Origin: an uncultured Anaerolineae bacterium
Lineage (GTDB): Bacteria > Chloroflexota > Anaerolineae > Anaerolineales > UBA11858
DNA length: 8,900 nt
Assembly: GCA_937893815.1 (NCBI GenBank)
Contig: CALCSH010000125.1
Coordinates: 1-8,900 of the forward strand
Reading direction: 5' to 3'
Position 1 is the stretch's first letter. Each line of letters starts with the position of its first letter. A program made the translations under genes and the position numbers. Below, piece after piece: positions 1 to 4,953 of the stretch. A model generated the notes under the pieces. It was given only the letters and a program-made list of their open reading frames with translations, did no database searches and was not told the origin of the DNA.

Positions 1-185
1 GGGTTGGCCAGCCCCGCCAGGGTATAGCAGACCGTATCCAGGTCGGGGCAAATTTTCAGGCCCCAATGCTCAAAATCATCGCCGGTGTTGACGATGATGG
101 TCAGGTCTTCGGGAGGCAAAGCTTGGGCCAGGCCGTCGGCGAATTTTGCGCCGCCGACGCCGCCCGCCAGAGTAACAACTTTCAT
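1..185 (-). CDS. cofD: CofD/FbiA, F420 side-chain transferase (partial, N-terminal 61 codons)
   Basis: This is the 5' end of a gene that continues beyond the left edge of the window. The visible residues read MKVVTLAGGVGGAKFADGLA at the N-terminus, which is the glycine-rich opening typical of CofD (2-phospho-L-lactate transferase) and its actinobacterial form FbiA. Further on come NTGDDFEHWGL (about residues 33-43) and ICPDLDTVCYTLAGLAN (45-61), also family signatures. CofD moves a phosphoryl-linked three-carbon unit from a guanylated donor onto the deazaflavin Fo, giving F420-0 or dehydro-F420-0, in the cytoplasm. The ATG at 185-183 overlaps the TGA of the upstream nitroreductase gene (ATGA at 185-182), so the two are probably translationally coupled. 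The adjacent dehydro-F420-0 reductase suggests an enolpyruvyl (PEP-derived) donor rather than phospholactate. The family call is firm; the donor is inference. Confidence 0.93.
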   Translation of the reverse strand, partial: MKVVTLAGGVGGAKFADGLAQALPPEDLTIIVNTGDDFEHWGLKICPDLDTVCYTLAGLAN

Positions 186-784
186 AGAAACACCGTCACT
201 TCTTCAACCGGGCAACGCGGGCGCGGGGCAGGATTCTCCGCGGGGTAGCCGAGAAAGATCAGGGCTTGTGGCTCCCACCGGGACGGAATCCCCAGGGAAC
301 TGCGCACCGCCCCGGGGGCAAATAAAGGGCCACACGTCCACACCCCACCCATTCCTTCAGCGTGAGCCGCCTGCAAGAGCTGCAATCCAGCCAGGGCTGC
401 ACTTTGCGCACCCATCAGCCATTCCGCGCGCTGGTGCGTCGCATCCAAATACGTATCACCTAAAGAAGGATCAAAACACAACACAATTGCCACCGGCGCG
501 TCTAAAATTCGGCTGCGGGAGCGCGCCACCTGCGTCTCAACTTCCGCAGATGAGAGATGATCCAAGGTCAAATCACGCTCGAAGGCTGATCCCATTGCAT
601 CGGCAAGGCGGGTCTTGGCGTCAATCGTCTTGAGCACCACAAAACGCCAGGGCTGGCGATGATGCGCCGAAGGGGCGTAGGTAGCCGTCTCCAGAATGCG
701 GTGGAGAATAACCCGCGACACAGGCTTTGGCTCGAAACGGCGCACCGAACGACGGGAACGCAGAAAGCGATGGGCTTCGTTCAC
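182..784 (-). CDS. Nitroreductase-fold dehydro-F420-0 reductase, like the FbiB C-terminal domain, as a separate protein
   Basis: A 200-residue FMN-dependent nitroreductase-fold protein. Visible features are RRSVRRF (11-17), the usual flavin-phosphate-binding start; PSAHHRQPWRF (38-48); a helix and glycine turn ending GMGGVWTCG (144-152); and the C-terminal strand ALIFLGYP (174-181). The stretch from APSAHHRQPWRF through FERDLTL and SRILDAPV to WEPQALIFLGY follows the C-terminal half of mycobacterial FbiB as I remember it, more closely than generic nitroreductases. In FbiB that domain reduces dehydro-F420-0 to F420-0, while the N-terminal half is the CofE ligase. Here the ligase and reductase are separate genes of one operon. 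The start is GTG at 784-782, immediately after the PPOX gene's TAA (787-785), with no clear Shine-Dalgarno sequence, so re-initiation is likely. The stop overlaps cofD. A general nitroreductase role is the alternative, but the context argues for F420 synthesis. Confidence 0.85.
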   Translation of the reverse strand: MNEAHRFLRSRRSVRRFEPKPVSRVILHRILETATYAPSAHHRQPWRFVVLKTIDAKTRLADAMGSAFERDLTLDHLSSAEVETQVARSRSRILDAPVAIVLCFDPSLGDTYLDATHQRAEWLMGAQSAALAGLQLLQAAHAEGMGGVWTCGPLFAPGAVRSSLGIPSRWEPQALIFLGYPAENPAPRPRCPVEEVTVFL

Positions 785-1168
785 TTATTCGGCGGCTACT
801 TTGTAAATAACGCGCACGTCGTCGGGCGAACCGTGTTCCCAGCGCTCCACGCCCATATAGGTCTGGGCAAGATAATCAATATGGGCGCGTCCGCCTTCTT
901 CGGTCATTTCGACCACGCGGCCGCGCACCTGCACGAAGCGGTACATATCCGCGGGATCAAAAATTGTCAGGGCAATTTGCGGGCGGGTGCGCATGTTGCG
1001 ATCTTTGATGCGCCCTTTGACCGAGTTGAGCAGGATGTGCTCACCATCGTAACTAAACCAGACCGGGGTGGCCTGGGGCGTGCCGTCATCCATGATGGTA
1101 GCCAGCACAGCAAAGGCTTTGCGGTCATCATGCAATAAATCATCATATTCTGCGGGTATATTCTTCAC
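785..1168 (-). CDS. PPOX-class F420-dependent oxidoreductase (Rv1155-like)
   Basis: A 127-residue split beta-barrel flavin/deazaflavin-binding protein of the pyridoxamine-phosphate-oxidase-like superfamily, F420-dependent branch. Family landmarks are FAVLATIMDDGTPQATPVWF (19-38), LLNSVKGRIKDRNMRTRPQIALTIFD (46-71) with the basic stretch thought to hold the cofactor phosphates, FVQVRGRVVEM (78-88) and a C-terminal VRVIYKV strand. Members usually use reduced F420 to reduce small substrates, or bind F420; the substrate here cannot be read from the sequence. The start chosen is GTG at 1168-1166 because a good ribosome site (GGAGAG, minus strand, 1179-1174) lies 5 bases upstream and the protein then has family length. 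The open frame upstream to 1420 overlaps cofE and has no family similarity. It sits between the ligase and reductase genes of F420 synthesis, so a role linked to F420 is likely but a biosynthetic role is unproven. Confidence 0.88.
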   Translation of the reverse strand: MKNIPAEYDDLLHDDRKAFAVLATIMDDGTPQATPVWFSYDGEHILLNSVKGRIKDRNMRTRPQIALTIFDPADMYRFVQVRGRVVEMTEEGGRAHIDYLAQTYMGVERWEHGSPDDVRVIYKVAAE

Positions 1169-1337
1169 TAGTACTCTCCATGATACATGTAGAAGACACA
1201 AAGACGTTGAAAAGAAAAAGAGCCACTGAGTCTTCTTGGTCAATTTTTGATCAATCTTTACCTGCGGCGCACGAGCGTGGCACGCATCGCACCTGCGTTG
1301 TGAAAATTCAAAATAGCAGGAGTCCAGTTCATCAGCT
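1169..1337. other. Gap between cofE and the PPOX gene
   Basis: 169 bases with no supportable gene. Two near-palindromic octamers lie close together (TTGGTCAA at 1236-1243 and TTGATCAA at 1247-1254), separated by three T residues; they could be a protein site, but this is weak. No convincing promoter, tRNA or terminator is seen. It is by far the widest gap in the F420 part of the cluster. Confidence 0.4.
1174..1179 (-). promoter_or_regulatory. Ribosome binding site that sets the PPOX gene start
   Basis: GGAGAG on the minus strand lies 5 bases before a GTG at 1168. It decides the start of the PPOX gene in favour of GTG rather than any codon in the long upstream open frame. Confidence 0.75.
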
Positions 1338-2126
1338 TCAGCGGAATAAATCTTCGTCTTTGGGACGTAACAGTTCACCGAGATTGCCCTCGCGCAGCGG
1401 ATAGGGGAAGCCGCGCACATGCACCACAGGGGTGCCTTCGGCTGCCTGCCCCATCAACAGCGAGGCAGCAGCGGCGAGTTCGTCCGCCACACCGACTTGT
1501 GTGACCTGCAATACGCGCTCGAACAGATCAGGCGTGCCGCGCAAATCTTCCACGCCGGGGATGCCGGAAAAACCAATCGCCATGCCAACCGTGCCCATAC
1601 GCCAGGCGCGCCCGTGCGAGTCGATGATCAGTACGCCAATTTGTGCACCGCTGACCGTGTGTAGCTTCTTTCGCAAATTTGCGGCGGAGGCTGATGGGAC
1701 TTCGGGCAAAAGTAAGGCAAATTCATCAGCCCTCATCCCTGGCCCCTCTCCCGCGGGGACAGGGGAATTTATATTCGAATGGTCTATCCCGGCGTTAGCG
1801 CATATGAAACCCAGGTTGTGCTCAACGACAATCAGGCCGGGGCGTGTGCGCACAATCTCTCGGCTCTCGTGCAAAATCAACTCGACGACGCGCGGGTCTT
1901 TGGCTGTCTCTGCGGCGAGTTGCTGTGCCCGTGGCGAGGGGATTACCATGGATAAATCCACCAAGCGGCCCTCCGCTTTGGAGACGATTTTTTGCGCCAA
2001 AACCAGGACATCGCCATCAATAAGTTGCAGACTGGCGCGTTGCAAGGCGGCGAGGATAATTTCGGCTAAATCGTCGCCGGGCTGAATCAGCGGGATGCCA
2101 GGGAGAGGAATGAGAGTAAGTGTCAT
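1338..2126 (-). CDS. cofE: Coenzyme F420-0:L-glutamate ligase CofE with an in-frame repeat insert
   Basis: A 262-residue CofE, the GTP-dependent ligase that adds the first (and often further) gamma-linked glutamates to F420-0. Family blocks in order: LIPLPGIPLIQPGDDL (5-20), GDVLVLAQKIVSKAEGR (38-54), the ESREIVRTRPGL helix (87-98), GFICANAGID (106-115), DSHGRAWRMGTVGMAIGFSG (169-188) and a C-terminal GTPVVHVRGF block (231-240). It is the single-domain form: the reductase half fused in mycobacterial FbiB is absent and encoded separately at 784-182. Residues about 121-134 (SPVPAGEGPGMRAD) interrupt the normally short link between AGIDxSN and the ALLLPE block, and are encoded by a GC-rich repeat also found in the Mo-hydroxylase gene. 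The ATG at 2126-2124 has no evident Shine-Dalgarno sequence. The gene lies 73 bases after npdG and 169 bases before the PPOX gene. Confidence 0.94.
   Translation of the reverse strand: MTLTLIPLPGIPLIQPGDDLAEIILAALQRASLQLIDGDVLVLAQKIVSKAEGRLVDLSMVIPSPRAQQLAAETAKDPRVVELILHESREIVRTRPGLIVVEHNLGFICANAGIDHSNINSPVPAGEGPGMRADEFALLLPEVPSASAANLRKKLHTVSGAQIGVLIIDSHGRAWRMGTVGMAIGFSGIPGVEDLRGTPDLFERVLQVTQVGVADELAAAASLLMGQAAEGTPVVHVRGFPYPLREGNLGELLRPKDEDLFR
1725..1765. repeat. GC-rich palindromic element, copy inside cofE
   Basis: On the plus strand this begins ATCAGCCCTC and reaches CCCCTCTCCC at 1743-1752, followed by a G-rich partner ending at 1765. The same opening and C-rich block, nearly the same distance apart, occur on the minus strand at 7545-7519 in the Mo-hydroxylase gene. 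The inner stem is retained (C-rich 1743-1752 against GGGGACAGGGG at 1754-1764, one mismatch), but the outer right arm seen in the other copy is missing. It encodes about 14 residues in-frame. Confidence 0.7.
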
Positions 2127-2130
2127 GTGT

Positions 2131-2210
2131 TCGCGTGTCAGGTGTCAAGTGTTCTGGTGTCAAGTGCGGTCATCAAGTTTCTATAATGGCACATGACACT
2201 CAAACACCTG
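2131..2210. repeat. Heptamer-phased repeat and imperfect palindrome between npdG and cofE
   Basis: Plus-strand units GTGTCAG, GTGTCAA and again GTGTCAA recur within 2135-2165, with a TTCTG in the middle. A partly complementary arm, ACATGACACTCAAACACCTG, lies at 2191-2210. The distal arm overlaps the last codons and stop of npdG (ACAGGTGTTTGA on the minus strand). The layout resembles the hairpin at 4887-4953, including the central TTCTG, but the arms match less well. It fills nearly all of the 73-base intergenic gap. Confidence 0.55.
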
Positions 2211-2856
2211 TTATGCCAATACTGGCCGTCTTGACTTTGTAATATTTATTCATGCTGATCAATATCGCTGTCAAACCTTCGACCGTCAGGGCATTATGAA
2301 GCCCCCCGGCGTAGAAAGATTGCATCCCGGCGGCTTCGGTTAATGCCATCACCTGCTCGGCAGCCTGCACATCATCGGCACAAACCATCACATCGGTGGC
2401 GATCTCACCGCCCAGATTCTTTTTCAAGGTGTGGGCAGGGACATTTTGAAAAGCAGCAACCACGCGCACATCTGGGCCGAGAATTTCCTGCGCGGTAACG
2501 GCGGCGGCGGGAGCCGCGGGCGGCTTTGGATCGCGGAAATCCACGCGGGCGGTAGCATCTACCAGAATTTTTCCCTTAAGGGCATCTACTAAACTGCGTA
2601 ACGCAGGCTCGTGTGCCGTGGCGACCACGGTCAGCACATTAATGTCGGCGGCGCGAGCCGCATCTTCGTTAGAAAGGCCGGTAACGGTTTCGATACCAAG
2701 TTTTTCGTTCAGTTCCGCGGCGGTCGCTTCTGCTTTCTCGGCCTGACGCGAACCAATAATCACTTTGTATCCGGCGTGTGCCCAACGTATCGCAAGCCCA
2801 GGGCCTTCTTTACCGGTGCCGCCCAACACGGCGATGACGGGTCTTGATGATGACAT
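2200..2856 (-). CDS. npdG: NADPH:coenzyme F420 oxidoreductase (F420-dependent NADP reductase)
   Basis: A 218-residue enzyme that moves hydride between NADP(H) and coenzyme F420, linking the F420 pool to NADPH in the cytoplasm. The N-terminal Rossmann motif is VLGGTGKEGPGLAIRWAHAG (10-29), followed by IIGSRQAEKA (34-43), whose Ser-Arg pair is the usual determinant for the NADP phosphate. NEDAARAADINVLTVVATAHEP (59-80) and the C-terminal NALTVEGLTAILISMNKYYKVKTASIGITGV segment match the family (Archaeoglobus Fno, NpdG). The ATG at 2856-2854 has a good ribosome site (AGGAGA at 2866-2861) 4 bases upstream. It is the first F420 gene of the run and lies 49 bases after ssnA, separated by a perfect palindrome. 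It would supply reduced F420 for the downstream PPOX enzyme, or recycle F420H2 to NADPH. Confidence 0.93.
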   Translation of the reverse strand: MSSSRPVIAVLGGTGKEGPGLAIRWAHAGYKVIIGSRQAEKAEATAAELNEKLGIETVTGLSNEDAARAADINVLTVVATAHEPALRSLVDALKGKILVDATARVDFRDPKPPAAPAAAVTAQEILGPDVRVVAAFQNVPAHTLKKNLGGEIATDVMVCADDVQAAEQVMALTEAAGMQSFYAGGLHNALTVEGLTAILISMNKYYKVKTASIGITGV

Positions 2857-2860
2857 ATGT

Positions 2861-2866
2861 TCTCCT
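2861..2866 (-). promoter_or_regulatory. Ribosome binding site of npdG
   Basis: AGGAGA on the minus strand, 4 bases before the ATG at 2856. It is one of the few strong Shine-Dalgarno sequences in the window and fixes the npdG start. Confidence 0.75.
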
Positions 2867-2875
2867 GTAATACGT

Positions 2876-2907
2876 TAAAACGTCAGGACGTCCTGACGTC
2901 TGACGTT
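2876..2907 (-). terminator. Perfect palindrome with short T run after ssnA (weak terminator or attenuator)
   Basis: Bases 2880-2899 read ACGTCAGGACGTCCTGACGT, a perfect 20-base palindrome that can fold as an 8-bp stem with a 4-base loop. On the minus strand it is followed by TTTT and then AACG. A second TGACGTT at 2901-2907 gives the 5' arm an alternative partner (AACGTCA at 2879-2885). It starts at the ssnA stop codon. The T run is short, so partial termination or RNA processing is as likely as a full stop. Confidence 0.5.
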
Positions 2908-4297
2908 AATAAGTTCCTACAAAACTCTCATACCGTTTCCACACCTGCGGAGCCAGCGCCAGCGCTTCGGCAGCAATGGCTTGCTCGTCCAGGGTGAGCA
3001 GTTGGCGGTCTCGCATCAACACTTCGCCTTGTACAATTGTCGTTGTGACCATGCTCTCGTTGAAACCGAAAATAATCTGCCAGGGCAAATTACCGGCGGT
3101 CACGGGAGTGTGGGGATGATAATCGACGAAAATCAAATCGGCATAGGCGTCTGGAGTCAGCACACCCAACGGAGCTTCGTTGAAGAAGTGTCCGGCCAAC
3201 GCAGCGTTGTTGTAGGCCCCCATCTGGGCTACATCGGCGCCATTCATGCGCCGCGGGTCACGCGTCACAATTTTGTGCAGCAGGTAGGCCGTCTTCCACT
3301 CCTCCCACATCGTGGAGGAGAAGCCATCCGTACCCAGGCAGACCGGCACACCCAAACGCATCAGCGATTCAACCTGCGCCGCGCCGACGCCGTTATTCAT
3401 ATTCGAGCGCGCCTGGTGTGTCACCCAGGTATTCGTATCGGCCAGCAGCGCAGCTTCGCGGGCATCAATATGGATGGCGTGGGCGACGATCGAATCCGGC
3501 CCGAGGATATCGAATTTATGCAGGCGATCGATTACCCGCGTGCCGTATTGATTGAGACTGTCATACTCGTCAACTTCGTGTTCCGCAACATGGATGTGGA
3601 ATCCTGTTCCCGCGGGCGCAGACTCGCGGCAGCGCTCGAGGGTGGCATCTGATAATGTCAGGGCGGCGTGCATCCCAAAGGTGGCGCGGATGCGACTGGA
3701 GAAAGCAGACAGATGACCGGCATATTCCGTCGCCCGTCGTCGGTCTTCCGTCACACGCTTGATAAAGCGAATATTCTCATCGATGCCTGCCTTCGCACCA
3801 TCTTCACCGTTGCGGTCGGTAACTTCGTAGCACAGTACCGCCCGCAGGCCGGATTCATCGACCGCGTTGGCAATGACATCCAGAGAACCGTCAATGAAAT
3901 TGGGCGAGGCGTGATGATCAATCAGCGTGGTGGTGCCGTGCTTGATGGCGTCTACGAGCATAATCAAAGCGGAGGCGCGCACGGAGTCTTCATCGAGGGC
4001 CATATCCAGCGGCCACCAGAGCCGGGTTAATATTTCAGGAAAATCTTTGGGAGCCGGGCCGGGGATCGCCATGCCGCGGGCGTAGGCGCCATAAAAATGC
4101 GTATGGGCGCAAATATTGCCCGGCATGACGTATTGCCCGCCCGCGTCCATGCGTTCAGCTTCGGGGTAGCGCGCTTCCAACTCATTTTGTGGACCGACCT
4201 CAACGATTCTGCCATCCGCGATATAAATGGCATATCCATCATCCAGAATGCGGTTTTCTTTTTCCCAGGTAATCAGTTTGCCGTTGATAATTAACAT
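2906..4297 (-). CDS. ssnA: SsnA-family amidohydrolase (metal-dependent aminohydrolase)
   Basis: A 463-residue member of the amidohydrolase superfamily, closest in its text to SsnA. Metal ligands expected for the family are visible: HTH (65-67), FHIHVAE (H234, H236), AHAIH (H273) and GTDG (D324). SsnA-like blocks include LTRLWWPLDMAL (90-101), DHHASPNFIDGSLDVI (127-142), LCYEVTDRNGE (155-165) and VTTTIVQGEVLMRDR (417-431). The family is grouped with selenium-dependent and purine-hydroxylase clusters and is thought to deaminate a purine-type or related ring, but no substrate can be assigned here. The ATG at 4297-4295 has GGAGAG (4306-4301) just upstream and begins the conserved MLIINGKLIT. An upstream ATG at 4399 overlaps the phosphatase stop but has no ribosome site and adds 34 unconserved residues. 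Residues about 184-203 look inserted relative to the family and carry a heptamer repeat. Confidence 0.88.
   Translation of the reverse strand: MLIINGKLITWEKENRILDDGYAIYIADGRIVEVGPQNELEARYPEAERMDAGGQYVMPGNICAHTHFYGAYARGMAIPGPAPKDFPEILTRLWWPLDMALDEDSVRASALIMLVDAIKHGTTTLIDHHASPNFIDGSLDVIANAVDESGLRAVLCYEVTDRNGEDGAKAGIDENIRFIKRVTEDRRRATEYAGHLSAFSSRIRATFGMHAALTLSDATLERCRESAPAGTGFHIHVAEHEVDEYDSLNQYGTRVIDRLHKFDILGPDSIVAHAIHIDAREAALLADTNTWVTHQARSNMNNGVGAAQVESLMRLGVPVCLGTDGFSSTMWEEWKTAYLLHKIVTRDPRRMNGADVAQMGAYNNAALAGHFFNEAPLGVLTPDAYADLIFVDYHPHTPVTAGNLPWQIIFGFNESMVTTTIVQGEVLMRDRQLLTLDEQAIAAEALALAPQVWKRYESFVGTY
3725..3752. repeat. Four tandem heptamers inside ssnA
   Basis: The plus strand reads TTCCGTC, GCCCGTC, GTCGGTC, TTCCGTC back to back (minus-strand consensus GACGGNN). 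They encode the EDRRRATE region of SsnA, in a stretch where related proteins as I recall them are shorter. A possible degenerate opposite arm (GACAGATGACCGG, 3708-3720) lies beside it. Confidence 0.55.
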
Positions 4298-4395
4298 ATG
4301 GCTCTCCAAATACTTCTTTACTGCAGAATGCGCGGAAAACGTCGGGGTTCTTCGTTTTTTCTCTGCGGTGAAATTATTTCGCTTTCGATCACAGA
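4298..4395. other. Gap between the phosphatase gene and ssnA
   Basis: 98 bases, open in the ssnA frame but without family similarity. It contains one copy (4348-4359) of the 12-mer GTTCTTCGTTTT, whose second copy lies at 4425-4436 in the phosphatase 3' end. No other signal is seen apart from the ssnA ribosome site. Confidence 0.4.
4301..4306 (-). promoter_or_regulatory. Ribosome binding site that sets the ssnA start
   Basis: GGAGAG on the minus strand, ending 3 bases before the ATG at 4297. It supports the 463-residue SsnA over the longer version starting at 4399. The same GGAGAG hexamer serves the PPOX gene. Confidence 0.65.
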
Positions 4396-4878
4396 TCATG
4401 TAAAATTCAACACAAAATTTTCTTGTTCTTCGTTTTCCAACGCTTCAGGAATATAGCTGCGCACCCAGTCGATGGCTGCCCGACCATCAAGATTCAGCAC
4501 GCGTTTGGCCAGACATGCCAGGAAAGTGCCTGTGCGCCCGATCCCGGCCATGCAATGTAGGGCCACGTTGCGTCCAGCCGTCAGATGCGTTGCAACCGTT
4601 TTGAGTGCCACATCCAGCCCGTCAAGATCATCCGGGGTATGATAATCCCGAATCGGGTAAGCAATTACATCCAGGCCAGCCTGACGATAAAATTCGGGCA
4701 AATCGCGTCGGGCGCGCACCAGATATTCTTGCTTTTCGGTCAGCACCACCACAGTCGAAACCCGATTCACCTGATAGGCAGCCCAGACTTCACCGAGTCG
4801 GTCAAAATTACTGAACGGCATCACACTGCGAAAGAGTTTGCCGGGACGGTTGAGCGAAATTTCGGTAAGCGCAGTCAT
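4396..4878 (-). CDS. Small dual-specificity / protein-tyrosine phosphatase
   Basis: A 160-residue cysteine phosphatase. The active-site loop is HCMAGIGRTG (108-117), matching HCx5R with nucleophile Cys109 and phosphate-binding Arg115; PIRDYHTPDD (75-84) supplies a candidate general acid, Asp78. It covers one minimal phosphatase domain, with no signal peptide or membrane segment, so it is probably cytoplasmic. It ends in an acidic tail (ENEEQENF). The start at 4878 has no clear Shine-Dalgarno sequence; it lies 74 bases after the Mo-hydroxylase gene, the gap being mostly a long hairpin. Its natural substrate is unknown: phosphoprotein, phosphoinositide or phosphorylated metabolite are all possible. 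Its place between the hydroxylase and ssnA suggests co-expression, but no functional link to purine or F420 metabolism can be shown. Confidence 0.87.
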   Translation of the reverse strand: MTALTEISLNRPGKLFRSVMPFSNFDRLGEVWAAYQVNRVSTVVVLTEKQEYLVRARRDLPEFYRQAGLDVIAYPIRDYHTPDDLDGLDVALKTVATHLTAGRNVALHCMAGIGRTGTFLACLAKRVLNLDGRAAIDWVRSYIPEALENEEQENFVLNFT

Positions 4879-4886
4879 GACAAGCC

Positions 4887-4953
4887 GGTAATCAGGTATC
4901 AGGCAATTAGGATGTCAGGTATTCTGTTCCTAATTACCTGATACCTGATTGCC
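4887..4953. repeat. Long intergenic hairpin (26-base arms) after the Mo-hydroxylase gene
   Basis: The arms at 4887-4912 and 4928-4953 match as an inverted repeat at 24 of 26 positions, with a 15-base loop. Each arm contains TCAGGTATCAGG-type 7-base units. The 3' arm begins at the hydroxylase stop codon (TAG, 4955-4953). There is no T run afterwards on the minus strand, so it looks like an mRNA-stabilising or processing hairpin or a mobile palindrome rather than a standard terminator. Confidence 0.8.

Noticed and set aside
85..633. Plus-strand open frame opposite the nitroreductase gene
   Set aside because: Proline/arginine-rich, compositionally odd product with no family look; it is antisense to a well supported gene.
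1169..1420. Upstream extension of the PPOX frame containing CDACH, like a haem-binding CxxCH
   Set aside because: It overlaps cofE, lacks a signal peptide and other cytochrome features, and a strong ribosome site marks GTG 1168 as the start. The motif is a chance match.
2182..2187. TATAAT on the plus strand near the end of npdG
   Set aside because: It points antisense into npdG, has no -35 and no gene to serve.
3725..3752. CRISPR-like repeat
   Set aside because: The heptamers are contiguous without spacers and lie inside a coding frame; no cas genes are present.
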